DNA of 64,000 nucleotides from Mimachlamys varia (GCA_947623455.1 OX392527.1:12768001-12832000), one strand, 5' to 3'; positions 22,278-35,144 are shown, counted from the stretch's first letter. Notes: generated from the letters alone by a model not told the origin. Numbers and translations are program-made.

Positions 22278-25200
22278 CTGTAATAAACAGACACAAAGTT
22301 AGGAAAGTTGTCATACACTGTAATAAACAAACACAAAGTCAGGATAGTTGTCACACACTGTAATGGACAAATACAAAGTCAGGAAAGTTGTCACACACTG
22401 TAATAAACAGACATAAAGTCAGGAAAGTTGTCATCCACTGTAATAAACAGACACAAAGTCAGGAAAGTTGTCATACACTGTAATGGACAAACACAAAGTC
22501 AGGAAAGTTGTCATACACTGTAATGGACAAACACAAAGTCAGGAAAGTTGTCATACACTGTAATGGACAAACACAAAGTCAGGAAAGTTGTCATACACTG
22601 TAATGGACAAACACAAAGTCAGGAAAGTTGTCATACACTGTAATGGACAAACACAAAGTCAGGGAAGTTGTCATACACTGTAATAAACAGACATAAAGTC
22701 AGGAAAGTTGTCATCCACTGTAATAAACAGACACAAAGTCAGGAAAGTTGTCATACACTGTAATATACAGACACAAAGTCAGGATAGTTGTCATACACTG
22801 TAATGGACAAACACAAAGTCAGGAAAGTTGTCATACACTGTAATGGACAAACACAAAGTCAGGAAAGTTGTCATACACTGTAATGGACAAACACAAAGTC
22901 AGGAAAGTTGTCATACACTGTAATGGACAAACACAAAGTCAGGGAAGTTGTCATACACTGTAATAAACAGACATAAAGTCAGGAAAGTTGTCATCCACTG
23001 TAATAAACAGACACAAAGTCAGGAAAGTTGTCATACACTGTAATATACAGACACAAAGTCAGGATAGTTGTCATACACTGTAATGGACAAACACAAAGTC
23101 AGGAAAGTTGTCATACACTGTAATGGACAAACACAAAGTCAGGAAAGTTGTCATACACTGTAATGGACAAACACAAAGTCAGGAAAGTTGTCATACACTG
23201 TAATGGACAAACACAAAGTCAGGAAAGTTGTCATACACTGTAATAAACAGACACAAAGTCAGGAAAGTTGTCATCCACTGTAATAAACAAACACAAAGTC
23301 AGGAAAGTTGTCATCCACTGTAATAAACAAACACAAAGTCAGGATAGTTGTCACACACTGTAATGGACAAACACAAAGTCAGGAAAGTTGTCATACACTG
23401 TAATAAACAAACACAAAGTCAGGAAAGTTGTCATACACTGTAATAAACAAACACAACGTCAGGAAAGTTGTCAAATACTGTAATGGACAAACACAAAGTC
23501 AGAAAAGTTGTCATACACTGTAATGGACAAACACAAAGTCAGGATAGTGGTCATACACTGTAATAAACAAACACAAAGTCAGGATAGTTGTCACACACTG
23601 TAATGGACAAGCACAAAGTCAGGATAGTTGTCATACACTGTAATGGACAAACACAAAGTCAGAAAAGTTGTCATACACTGTAATGGACAAACACAAAGTC
23701 AGAAAAGTTGGCATACACTGTAATAAACAGACACAAAGTCAGGATAGTTGTCACACACTGTAATGGACAAGCACAAAGTCAGGATAGTTGTCATACACTG
23801 TAATGGACAAACACAAAGTCAGGAAAGTTGTCATACACTGTAATAAACAAACACAAAGTCAGGATAGTTGTCACACACTGTAATGGACAAATACAAAGTC
23901 AGGGAAGTTGTCATACACTGTAATGGACAAACACAAAGTCAGGAAAGTTGTCATACACTGTAATAAACAAACACAAAGTCAGGGAAGTTGTCATACACTG
24001 TAATGGACAAACACAAAGTCAGGAAAGTTGCCATATACTGTAATAAACAGACACAAAGTCAGGAAAGTTGTCACACACTGTAATGGACAAATACAAAGTC
24101 AGGGAAGTGGTCATACACTGTAATGGACAAACACAAAGTCAGGAAAGTTGCCATATACTGTAATAAACAGACACAAAGTCAGGAAAGTTGTCATACACAG
24201 TAATAAACAAACACAAAGTCAGGAAAGTTGTCATACACTGTAATAAACAGACACAAAGTCAGGAAAATTGTCATACACTGTAATAAACAGACACAAAGTC
24301 AGGAAAATTGTCATACACTGTAATAAACAGATACAAAGTCAGGAAAGTTGTCATACACTGTAATAAACAAACACAAAGTCAGGATAGTTGTCACACACTG
24401 TAATAAACAGACACAAAGTCAGGGAAGTTGTCATACACTGTAATGGACAAACACAAAGTCAGGAAAGTTGCCATATACTGTAATAAACAGACACAAAGTC
24501 AGGAAAGTTGTCATACACTGTAATAAACAAACACAAAGTCAGGAAAGTGGTCATACACTGTAATGGACAATTACAAAGTCAGGATAGTTGTCATACACTG
24601 TAATGGACAAATACAAAGTCAGGATAGTTGTCATACACTGTAATAAACAAACACAAAGTCAGGAAAGTTGTCATACACTGAAATAAACAAATACAAAGTC
24701 AGGAAAGTTGTCATACACTGTAATAAACAAACACAAAGTCAGGAAAGTTGTCATACACTGAAATAAACAAATACAAAGTCAGGAAAGTGGTCATACACTG
24801 TAATAAACAAACACAAAGTCAGGAAAGTTGTCATACACTGAAATAAACAAATACAAAGTCAGGAAAGTTGTCATACACTGTAATAAACAAACACAAAGTC
24901 AGGGAAGTTGTCATACACTGTAATGGACAAACACAAAGTCAGGAAAGTTGCCATATACTGTAATAAACAGACACAAAGTCAGGAAAGTGGTCATACACTG
25001 TAATGGACAAACACAAAGTCAGGAAAGTTGTCATACACTGTAATGGACAAACACAAAGTCAGGGAAGTTGTCACACACTGTAATGGACAAACACAAAGTC
25101 AGGAAAGTTGCCATACACTGTAATAAACAGACATAAAGTCAGGAAAGTGGTCATACACTGTAATAAACAGACACAAAGTCAGGAAAGTGGTCATACACTG

Positions 25201-27083
25201 TAATGGACAAACACAAAGTCAGGAAAGTTGTCACACACTGTAATAAACAAACACAAAGTCAGGATAGTTGTCACACACTGTAATAAACAAACACAAAGTC
25301 AGGGAAGTGGTCACACACTGTAATGGACAAACACAAAGTCAGGAAAGTTGCCATATACTGTAATAAACAGACACAAAGTCAGGAAAGTTGTCATACACTG
25401 TAATAAACAAAAACAAAGTCAGGAAAGTTGTCATACACAGTAATAAACAAACACAAAGTCAGGAAAGTTGTCATACACTGTAATGGACAAACACAAAGTC
25501 AGGAAAGTTGTCATACACTGTAATGGACAGACACAAAGTCAGGAAAGTTGTCATACACTGAAATGGACAAATACAAAGTCAGGAAAGTTGTCATCCACTG
25601 TAATAAACAAACACAAAGTCAGGAAAGTTGCCATACACTGTAATGGACAGACACAAAGTCAGGACAGTTGTCATACACTGTAATAAACAGACACAAAGTC
25701 AGGAAAGTTGTCATACACTGTAATAAACAGACACAAAGTCAGGAAAATTGTCATACACTGTAATAAACAAATACAAAGTCAGGAAAGTTGTCATACACTG
25801 TAATAAACAAACACAAAGTCAAGGAAGTGGTCACACACTGTAATGGACAAACACAAAGTCAGGAAAGTTGCCATATACTGTAATAAACAAACACAAAGTC
25901 AGGAAAGTTGCCATATACTGTAATAAACAGATACAAAGTCAGGAAAGTTGTCATACACTGTAATAAACAAACACAAAGTCAGGATAGTTGTCACACACTG
26001 TAATGGACAGATACAAAGTCAGGGAAGTTGTCATACACTGTAATGGACAAACACAAAGTCAGGAAAGTTGTCATACACTGTAATAAACAAACACAAAGTC
26101 AGGAAAGTGGTCATACACTGTAATGGACAAATACAAAGTCAGGATAGTTGTCATACACTGTAATGGACAAACACAAAGTCAGGAAAGTTGTCATACACTG
26201 TAATAAACAAACACAAAGTCAGGAAAGTTGTCATACACTGTAATGGACAAACACAAAGTCAGGAAAGTTGTCATACACTGTAATAAACAGACACAAAGTC
26301 AGGAAAGTTGTCATACACTGTAATAAACAAACACAAAGTCAGGAAAGTTGTCATACACTGTAATAAACAAATACAAAGTCAGGAAAGTTGTCATACACTG
26401 TAATAAACAAACACAAAGTCAGGAAAGTTGTCATACACTGTAATGGACAAACACAAAGTCAGGAAAGTTGTCATACACTGTAATAAACAGACACAAAGTC
26501 AGGAAAGTTGTCATACACTGTAATAAACAAACACAAAGTCAGGAAAGTTGTCATACACTGTAATAAACAGACACAAAGTCAGGAAAATTGTCATACACTG
26601 TAATAAACAGACACAAAGTCAGGAAAATTGTCATACACTGTAATAAACAGATACAAAGTCAGGAAAGTTGTCATACACTGTAATAAACAAACACAAAGTC
26701 AGGATAGTTGTCACACACTGTAATAAACAGACACAAAGTCAGGGAAGTTGTCATACACTGTAATGGACAAACACAAAGTCAGGAAAGTTGCCATATACTG
26801 TAATAAACAGACACAAAGTCAGGAAAGTTGTCATACACTGTAATAAACAGACACAAAGTCAGGAAAGTTGTCATACACTGTAATAAACAAATACAAAGTC
26901 AGGAAAGTTGCCATACACTGTAATAAACAAACACAAAGTCAGGAAAGTTGTCATACACTGTAATAAACAAACACAAAGTCAGGAAAGTTGTCATACACTG
27001 TAATAAACAAACACAAAGTCAGGAAAGTTGTCATACACTGTAATGGACAAACACAAAGTCAGGAAAGTTGTCATACACTGTAA
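22270..27083. repeat. 40-bp minisatellite containing an acceptor splice site, left block
   Basis: About 120 copies of a 40-bp unit (AGGAAAGTTGTCATACACTG then TAATAAACAAACACAAAGTC). On the minus strand each reads TTTGTTTATTACAG|TGTATGACAACTTTCCTGAC; the exon at 21,651-22,277 begins with the same acceptor and TGTATGACAATTTCCCTGAC. Each copy is thus a pyrimidine tract, AG and 20-odd exon bases. Two main variants (AATAAACA and AATGGACA) recur in higher-order runs, for example a 300-bp block seen at 22,380-22,680 and again at 22,680-22,980. Confidence 0.96.
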
Positions 27084-28838
27084 CAAGTGCTAATTGTAAT
27101 GGGGTACCATTACAGATGTCCCCCAAACTACCCCTTTGGTCGGAACTGATGAGCCCAATGAACTCACAATGGAAATATAGCTGAAACCCCATATAGGAAA
27201 TAGCGGCCATGTTGACGAATCACGAAACGGAGGTTACGACAATGTCCGTGGTGTCCTACTACAGTTATATATAAAATTTCATTGAAATCGGACAATATAT
27301 AAATTTCGACCAATCAGAAGCCAGGAAATAGCGGCCATGTTGACGAATCACGAAACGGAGGTTACGACAATGTTGTTGGTGTAATACTACACATATATAT
27401 TAAATTTCATTGAAATCGGACAATATATAAATTTCGACCAATCAGAAGCCAGGAAATAGCGGCCATGTTGACGAATCATGAAACGGATGTGACGACAATG
27501 TTGTTGGTGTAATACTACACATATATATTAAATTTCATTGAAATCAGACAATATATAAATTTCGACCAATCAGAGGCCTCCATTTTCGTTTCGGTGGCAA
27601 CCAAACTTTACGAAAATGTTACCATGTTATTCAGCATCCCTTAAAACACCCATGTACCAATTTTTACTGAAATCGGAGACTGAATTTTGAAAACCGGAAA
27701 TTAGCTCTGGCGGCCATCTTGGACTTCCGGTCGCAAAAAAACAACCCGTTTTCACACACCCCGCCCCTAATGAGTATGTGTGTGAAGTTTCGTGAAGATC
27801 CGTCCAGTAGTTTTTGAGAAAACGGTCGGAAACCTCCGCGGCGGAAGAAAGTGGAAGAAACAAGAATAATAACAAGTGCTTATTGTAATGGGGTACCATT
27901 ACAGATGTCCCCCAAACTACCCCTTTGGTCGGAACTGATGAGCCCAATGAACTCACAATGGAAATATAGCTGACACCCCATATATCAGCGGTCATGTTGA
28001 CGAATTAGGAAACGGAGGTTACGACAATGTCCGTGGTGTCCTACTACAGTTATATATAAAATTTCATTGAAATCGGACAATATATAAATTTCGACCAATC
28101 AGAAGCCAGGAAATAGCGGCCATGTTGACGAATCACGAAACGGAGGTTACGACAATGTTGTTGGTGTAATACTACACAAATATATTAAATTTCATTGAAA
28201 TCGGACAATATATAAATTTCGACCAATCAGAAGCCAGGAAATAGCGGCCATGTTGACGAATCATGAAACGGATGTGACGACAATGTTGTTGGTGTAATAC
28301 TACACATATATATTAAATTTCATTGAAATCGGACAATATATAAATTTCGACCAATCAGAGGCCTCCATTTTCGTTTCGGTGGCAACCAAACTTTACGAAA
28401 ATGTTACCATGTTATTCAGCATCCCTTAAAACACCCATGTACCAATTTTTACTGAAATCGGAGACTGAATTTTGAAAACCGGAAATTAGCTCTGGCGGCC
28501 ATCTTGGACTTCCGGTCGCGAAAAAACAACCCGTTTTCACACATTCCGCCCCTAATGAGTATGTGTGTGAAGTTTCGTGAAGATCCGTCCAGTAGTTTTT
28601 GAGAAAACGGTCGGAAACCTCCGCGGCGGAAGAAAGTGGAAGAAACAAGAATAATAATAATAATAATAAGAATAATAATAATAATAATAATAATAAGAAA
28701 CCGAGCAAAAACAATATGTCCCCCCACTTCGTTTGGGGGACATAATAATAATAAGAAACCGAGCAAAAACAATATGTCCCCCCACTTCGTTTGGGGGACA
28801 TATTGTTTTTGCTCGGTTTCTTCGTTTGGGGGACATAA
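27084..28838. mobile_element. Tandem pair of about 789-bp elements with long 3' hairpin
   Basis: Two head-to-tail copies start CAAGTGCTAATTGTAATGGG (27,084) and CAAGTGCTTATTGTAATGGG (27,873). Each has about 130-bp subrepeats with AGCGGCCATGTTGACGAATC and TTTCATTGAAATCGGACAAT, then GGCGGCCATCTTGGACTTCC and GGAAACCTCCGCGGCGGAAG. An ATAATA microsatellite follows, then copies of GAAACCGAGCAAAAACAATA next to TGTCCCCC. A GTTTGGGGGACAT end is the inverse of ATGTCCCCCAAAC near the start. The pair interrupts the 40-bp array, with TAA-like bases at both joints. Non-autonomous; class unknown. Confidence 0.75.
28753..28822. other. Perfect hairpin with about 30-bp arms
   Basis: AAGAAACCGAGCAAAAACAA then TATGTCCCCC is followed by a short loop (CACTTCGTTTG) and its exact inverse complement. 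It lies at the 3' end of the inserted element pair, and one arm repeats an adjacent sequence at about 28,695. It looks like a duplicated terminus that has inverted. Confidence 0.85.
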
Positions 28839-29243
28839 TAAACAAACACAAAGTCAGGAAAGTTGTCATACACTGTAATAAACAAACACAAAGTCAGGAT
28901 AGTTGTCATACACTGTAATAAACAAACACAAAGTCAGGAAAGTTGTCATACACTGTAATAAACAGACACAAAGTCAGGAAAGTTGTCACACACTGTAATA
29001 AACAGACACAAAGTCAGGAAAGTGGTCATACACTGTAATGGACAAACACAAAGTCAGGAAAGTTGTCATACACTGTAATAAACAAATACAAAGTCAGGAA
29101 AGTTGTCATACACTGTAATGGACAAACACAAAGTCAGGAAAGTGGTCATACACTGTAATAAACAAACACAAAGTCAGGGAAGTTGTCATACACTGTAATG
29201 GACAAACACAAAGTCAGGAAAGTGGTCATACACTGTAATGGAC
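28839..29243. repeat. 40-bp acceptor-containing minisatellite, right block
   Basis: About 10 more copies of the same 40-bp unit as 22,270-27,083, separated from it by the inserted element. This shows that the element landed in a pre-existing array. Confidence 0.95.
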
Positions 29244-29350
29244 ACAAATTTTAAGAATTTTATTTTATTCATTTTTTTGAAATGTTAACAAATTACAAAA
29301 TAGAATCATTTAGGTAAAAGTTGAATGATCCTAAAGACAACTTATATTAC

Positions 29351-29971
29351 CAGTTTTGTGGAGATGAACGGTATTCAGGACCTGATGTTCTGTCACTGTA
29401 ACATTATCCAACATGGCAACAAGCCCCTTACTGCCATCAGACTGTGTCCCAACGGAGACGAGCACTTCCTCCCCAAGAACCCGTTCAGCCGTGTCTGTTT
29501 CATTGTACGTCAGCAGTGACAAGGCCTCCTTTCCATTGACAAACAGTTGGACATCGGTCTTGTTGTCCATTGATATGACAACATTACTCCAGCGACACTC
29601 CGACATGGACACCACACGTCTAGTGAAGTTATACTCCGTCCTCACCTCCACCACTAGGGCTGCTGAGCTGTCTAAATACACTGCCAGTCCATACGCTGTC
29701 TCCTTGTCCATGGTAGACAGCACTGTCTGCTTCTCACCTACCCGGTCACACGTCAACATCCAGAAAGACAGACTCAGTCCATTATGACAGAAGTTGTGGT
29801 TGACTAGACACTTGTCTGACAACACCTGGTAAATGTGAGTGTTGTTCAGTGTCATACTAGTCAGGGTCACACCTCTCTTGTAGCCCACCTCTCCGAGCCA
29901 CTCTTCGGCCAACAGGTCCGGACTAGGGGAGACAACTGAGTGATTGAGGAACAGAACATCACCCATAGCAA
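29351..29971 (-). CDS. Exon: LamG domain 3
   Basis: The exon is 621 nt (207 codons), phase 1 to phase 1, with acceptor TTCTTTTAG|TTGCTATG and donor AAAACTG|GTAATA. It encodes a full LamG module: SDKCLVNHNFCHNGLSLSFW opening, RWSNVVISMDN core strand, VQLFVNGKEALSL, and KGLVAMLDNVTVTEHQ closing. N-glycosylation sequons are present (NHSVVS, NNTHIY, YNFTRR). It follows the lectin domain; the T of the previous exon plus TT gives Phe at the junction. Confidence 0.87.
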
Positions 29972-30017
29972 CTAAAAGAATAGAAAAAAGGGAATCAAAC
30001 AACAATTCTGTCAACAA

Positions 30018-30954
30018 CTATTTAGGAATGATTTCTCTTTAGCACACCTTGAGTTCAGTAAACATTGTATGTTATGAAACCACATCACAGAGAAAACCTT
30101 ACATCATCCAATTAAAATTGTTACAAGAGTTCAATATTTCTTGTTAAATACCACATGTTTCAGGAGTGTGGCAGAAAGATATTGTCTGCTCCACCAAAGG
30201 AACAACAAACACTACAAAATTCCTGATTATCTTTCGTTTTGTATTCAATGTTTGCATTGATTCAAATTTGAGAAAACTTTATTTTTATTTTTAAGTGTGC
30301 AAAACATCATTTGATATTTCTCATATCAGTGAAAAACTAGAGAGTTGTTTTGTCTCCACTTTGACTGTTTGAATGTTTTTATATTTGACTTTTTAATGGG
30401 TACAGACAAATAAGTACTGAAATTTTGCACTTATTTGACCTTTGACTTTGAGGTCAAGGTCAAAGATTGAATGTAATACAGCCAGCACATACAATGGCCT
30501 TTGGGTCAAGACAAGGAAGTACTGACGTTTTGCACCTATTTGATCTTTGATGTTAAGGTCAAGGTCACAACAACCTAATGACAGGACTTTGCAAATGATG
30601 CAAGTTTACTTTAAATTTCATCAATATATCTTTAATGACCTGGCATAGATCATGTTTAAAGAACCAGAAGGAGAAGAAGACACACCAGTTCTATTAGAAT
30701 ATGTCTCCTTTCCTTCAAAGAAGAGACACAACAACACCTGTAACTTGACGAATCAATTCACCGTTAATGTTATGGTTTATCCAGAATGGTTTGTTGTACT
30801 GGTCTAAGGGAGGTACACTCAGGAGGATACAGAGCGTTTAATGATGATCACAGAATGTTGTTCTCTCAACACACTCTATCAGTTTTGTAAGAGAAGGTAG
30901 CACAATATATTTTCTTAGAATATTGGACCAATAATGTTGTGTATGTAGACTTAC
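30018..30954. other. Intron without recognised gene
   Basis: AT-rich intron. Around 30,350-30,650 there are TTTGACCTTTGACTTTGAGG and GGTCAAGGTCA phrases like those in the dispersed repeats of this window, so an old fragment is likely. Nothing else seen. Confidence 0.4.
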
Positions 30955-33370
30955 ACTATGGGTTAGTCTGACACATATATTTGTTGACGGTAGACTTACA
31001 CTATGGGTTAGCCCGACACATATATTTGTTGACGGTAGACTTACACCATAGTTAGCCTGACACATATATTTCTTGACGGTAGACTTACACCATGGGTTAG
31101 CCGGACACGTATATTTGTTGACGGTAGACTTACACCATGGGTTAGTCTGACACATATATTTGTTGACGGTAAACTTACACCATGGGTTAGCCTGACACAT
31201 ATATTTGTTGACGGTAGACTTACACCATGGGTTAGCCTGACACATATATTTGTTGACGGTAGACTTACACCATGGGTTAGCCTGACACATATATTTGTTG
31301 ACGTAGACTTACACCAGGGGTTAGCCTGACACATATATTTGTTGACGTAGACTTACACCATGGGTTAGCCTGACACATATATTTGTTGACGTAGACTTAC
31401 ACCATGGGTTAGCCTGACACATATATTTTTTGACGTAGATTTACACCATGGGTTAGCCTGACACATATATTTGTTGACGGTAGACTTACACCATGGGTTA
31501 GCCTGACACATATATTTGTTGACGGTAGACTTACACCATGGGTTAGCCTGACACATATATTTGTTGACGGTAGACTTACACCAGGGGTTAGCCTGACACA
31601 TATATTTGTTGACGGTAGACTTACACCATGGGTTAGCCTGACACATATATTTGTTGACGGTAGACTTACACCAGGGGTTAGCCTGACACATATATTTGTT
31701 GACGGTAAACTTACACCATGGGTTAGCCTGACACATATATTTGTTGACGGTAGACTTACACCATGGGTTAGCCTGACACATATATTTGTTGACGTAGACT
31801 TACACCATGGGTTAGCCTGACACATATATTTGTTGACGGTAGACTTACACCATGGGTTAGCCTGACACATATATTTGTTGACGGTAGACTTACACCATGG
31901 GTTAGCCTGACACATATATTGGTTGACGGTAGACTTACACCATGGGTTAGCCTGACACATATATTTTTTGACGTAGACTTACACCAGGGGTTAGCCTGAC
32001 ACATATATTTGTTGACGGTAGACTTACACCATGGGTTAGCCTGACACATATATTTGTTGACGGTAGACTTACACCATGGGTTAGCCTGACACATATATTT
32101 GTTGACGTAGATTTACACCATGGGTTAGCCTGACACATATATTTGTTGACGGTAGACTTACACCATGGGTTAGCCTGACACATATATTTGTTGACGGTAG
32201 ACTTACACCATGGGTTAGCCTGACACATATATTTGTTGACGGTAGACTTACACCATGGGTTAGCCTGACACATATATTTGTTGACGGTAGACTTACACCA
32301 TGGGTTAGCCTGACACATATATTTGTTGACGGTAGACTTACACCATGGGTTAGCCTGACGCATATATTTGTTGACGGTAGACTTACACCATGGGTTAGCC
32401 TGACACATATATTTGTTGACAGTAGACTTACACCATGGGTTAGCCTGACACATATATTTGTTGACGGTAGACTTACACCATGGGTTAGCCTGACACATAT
32501 ATTTGTTGACGGTAGACTTACACCATGGGTTAGCCCGACACATATATTTGTTGACGGTAGACTTACACCATGGGTTAGCCCGACACATATATTTGTTGAC
32601 GGTAGACTTACACCATGGGTTAGCCCGACACATATATTTGTTGACGGTAGACTTACACCATGGGTTAGCCCGACACATATATTTGTTGACGGTAGACTTA
32701 CACCATGGGTTAGCCCGACACATATATTTGTTGACGGTAGACTTACACCATGGGTTAGCCTGACACATATATTGGTTGACGGTAGACTTACACCATGGGT
32801 TAGCCTGACACATATATTTGTTGACGGTAGACTTACACCATGGGTTAGTCTGACACATATATTTGTTGACAGTAGACTTACACCATGGGTTAGCCCGACA
32901 CATATATTTGTTGACGTAGACTTACACCATGGGTTAGTCTGACACATATATTTGTTGACGGTAGACTTACACCATGGGTTAGTCTGACACATATATTTGT
33001 TGATGGTAGACTTACACCATGGGTTGGCCTGACACATATATTGGTTGACGGTAGACTTACACCATGGGTTAGCCTGACACATATATTTGTTGACGGTAGA
33101 CTTACACCATGGGTTAGCCTGACACATATATTTGTTGACGGTAGACTTACACCATGGGTTAGTCTGACACATATATTTGTTGATGGTAGACTTACACCAT
33201 GGGTTGGCCTGACACATATATTGGTTGACGGTAGACTTACACCATGGGTTAGCCTGACACATATATTTGTTGACGGTAGACTTACACCATGGGTTAGCCT
33301 GACACATATATTGGTTGACGTAGACTTACACCATGGGTTAGTCTGACACATATATTTGTTGACGGAGGAA
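30955..33370. repeat. 45-bp minisatellite containing a donor splice site
   Basis: About 53 copies of a 45-bp unit (ACCATGGGTTAGCCTGACAC, ATATATTTGTTGACGGTAGA, CTTAC), a few of 44 bp. On the minus strand each has AACAAATATATGTGTCAG, then G/ACTAACCCATGGT|GTAAGTCT, the last codons of the C-type lectin exon (NKYMCQTNPW) plus its donor at 33,330. The unit is a multiple of three and free of stops in more than one frame. Confidence 0.96.
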
Positions 33371-33554
33371 CAGCTACACTTGTCCCAATTGCCTGTTGTT
33401 GTGGTTGATAACATGCCACATTGCTGGCTGCCAGTGGACGTTGGTAAGTTAAAGCTGGCAAAACTTCTCACACTGCTATCTGGAACTCGCATAGCATGTG
33501 TTCCCATTCTGGGCAACTGTTGATAATTCAGGAAGTATTTTCCACTCAATGCCT
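33330..33554 (-). CDS. Exon: second half of C-type lectin domain
   Basis: The exon is 225 nt (75 codons), phase 1 to phase 1, with acceptor TTTTCGATAG|AGGCATTG and donor CCATGGT|GTAAGTCT. The peptide carries SQQCGML, GNWDKCSC and the terminal strand NKYMCQ, matching the second half of a lectin domain (C...W.D..C...y.C). EPN/QPD-type sugar-calcium motifs are not evident, so calcium-dependent sugar binding is uncertain. The last about 30 coding bases plus the donor are the unit of the 45-bp array to the left. I chose the donor nearest the exon body because it keeps phase 1 with the following exon. Confidence 0.82.
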
Positions 33555-34002
33555 CTATCGAAAATACATCAAATAAAAAATGAGAAAATCAGTCAGTATT
33601 AGCAATATAAAAAAAATCATATAAGTAAACAATGTTTGTACAATAGTCATCTGAGTAAAAGATATTACCAAACTTTTGTACAGCAAAACAGCTTTTCCCT
33701 TTTAGGTAACTTACGTTATATCAATTTCAACACTTTGCCTTATTCTGAAGTCTTTTAAGACAATTTTCACAGTAATTTAACCTAGAGCAATCTAAGTTGA
33801 TAAAACAAAGCAAGTAATGCCTATTGATTGTACACAAGTTGCGCTCAACTTTAAACTTAACCTTTGCTTTTTTATATTAAATAAATATTGATCAAGTTCA
33901 ATCAGAATCAGGTCATATTTGATTGAAATTATTGAGCAATAATGTAAACCATCATTTTGATTTAGCTATAGATAATAATAAACTCCAGTAAAAAGACCTT
34001 AC
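33555..34002. other. Intron within the lectin domain, nothing recognised
   Basis: AT-rich 448-bp intron splitting the lectin domain. No tandem array, unlike the two flanking introns. Confidence 0.6.
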
Positions 34003-34185
34003 CTAAGTCTGCCATCTGTACAAATAGTTGATGAGTTAGTAGGTCCACCTCGTCCGCCAAGTTACCTCCGAAGTTCTGACAAGTAAGTTCAGCATTAGAA
34101 TGGCTGGCACCGACACTGGAGAAGTGGTAACACAAGTCTGTATGGGGCAAATGTCTCCAGTCTTCAGAACACAAGTGATCAATTC
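34003..34185 (-). CDS. Exon: first half of C-type lectin domain
   Basis: The exon is 183 nt (61 codons), phase 1 to phase 1, with acceptor GACTTTATAG|GAATTG and donor GACTTAG|GTAAGG. The peptide contains DLCYHFSSVGASHSNAELTC followed by QNFGGNLAD, the classic first half of a C-type lectin fold (CYxF....W/h..A...C...GG.LA). The acceptor and the first 20 or so exon bases belong to a 57-bp tandem repeat running 34,163-34,395, so several equivalent acceptors lie upstream. Use of the next one would add 19 in-frame residues including two cysteines. Confidence 0.85.
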
Positions 34186-34395
34186 CTATAAAGTCAAAAC
34201 GATGGCGTACACTACAGGGTTCAGAACACAAGTGATCAGTTCCTATAAAGTCAAAATGATTGCATACACTTCAGCGTTCAGAATACAAGTGATCAATTCC
34301 TATAAAATCAAAACGATGGCGTACACTACAGGGTTCAGAACACAAGTGTTCAGTTCCTATAAAGTCAAAACGATGGCTTACACTACAGGGTTCAG
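34163..34395. repeat. 57-bp tandem repeat containing an acceptor splice site
   Basis: About four copies (starts at 34,163, 34,220, 34,277, 34,334, with a partial at 34,391) of a 57-bp unit. On the minus strand each has CGTTTTGACTTTATAG|GAA.TGATCACTTGTGTTCTGA, the acceptor and first bases of the lectin exon 34,003-34,185. Because 57 is 19 codons, upstream acceptors stay in frame. Copy 3 has a stop (TGA) after ATTCTGAACGC. Confidence 0.93.
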
Positions 34396-35144
34396 AACAA
34401 GCCTTTAATAGTTTTTCATCACAGTTATAACAATTTGGTTAAAATGTATTTTTGAAATGAGTTTCTATTTATCATAAGTTTGCATTTATGTATTGGCTTG
34501 AAATGAAATACAAATCCCTGAAGGGCCTAAGCGATAAAATAAATTTTTCTTCATTCTGAAAAATTCTGAAAGAAAATCCAGTTGATAACCATACAAAAAT
34601 AAGCCTAAAACGAAGTTAACCTGAGCGGTAACTAGCAAGAAACTCTTGACAGAAAAATCCAAAGAATTGAAATGAATTCAGGTGGGGCCCACTTTAACAA
34701 CAAACCGAAGTTAGTAGACAGTTCAAAATGGACGAGTGTTTACAAATACCGAGTTTCAACTGCTGCTGTATCGGTAACCACGTAAGAATTCATCTTGAAT
34801 ATTGCTGATATCAGTTAATCTTAACTAAATCTATCAATATAGAAAAGTTATTAGGCTTGATTTTCGCATCAAACTTTGCCGAAAGTTACGTATATTGGGC
34901 CTTTAATGTTAGTTACTGGTACATTTTGTAGCTCAATTTCAATGATTAAATCAACATGTGAACTACAAAATCTATTATATGTCACCAAAGGATAAAAATT
35001 CTAAATGCTATTCAAAGAAATGATTTTAATAATGAGGATGATCATCACTAAAGATGAAGAATTTTCTCTTGAAAATGGACTTAATATATATATATCCAAA
35101 AGGATCATATGGTGATCCATCCTCATTTTTTTTATTTCACTTAC
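34396..35144. other. Intron without recognised gene
   Basis: AT-rich. A stretch at about 34,510-34,890 is bounded by AGGGCCTAAG and GGGCCTTTAA and may be an old dispersed repeat. No coding evidence. Confidence 0.35.

Noticed and set aside
27146..27153. CTGATGAG hammerhead ribozyme core in the inserted element
   Set aside because: A GAAAC follows downstream, but the intervening bases do not form a proper stem II and no cleavage-site stem could be drawn on either strand.
28651..28695. Telomere-like or functional microsatellite
   Set aside because: It is a simple AAT/AAG-type run that is part of the inserted element's tail.
31041..33307. Long minus-strand frames of MCQANPWCKSTVNKY and ICVRLTHGVSLPSTN repeats as a repeat protein
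   Set aside because: They run through an array of donor sites in an intron. Only the terminal copy is predicted to be exonic. The possibility of distal donor use is kept as a finding.
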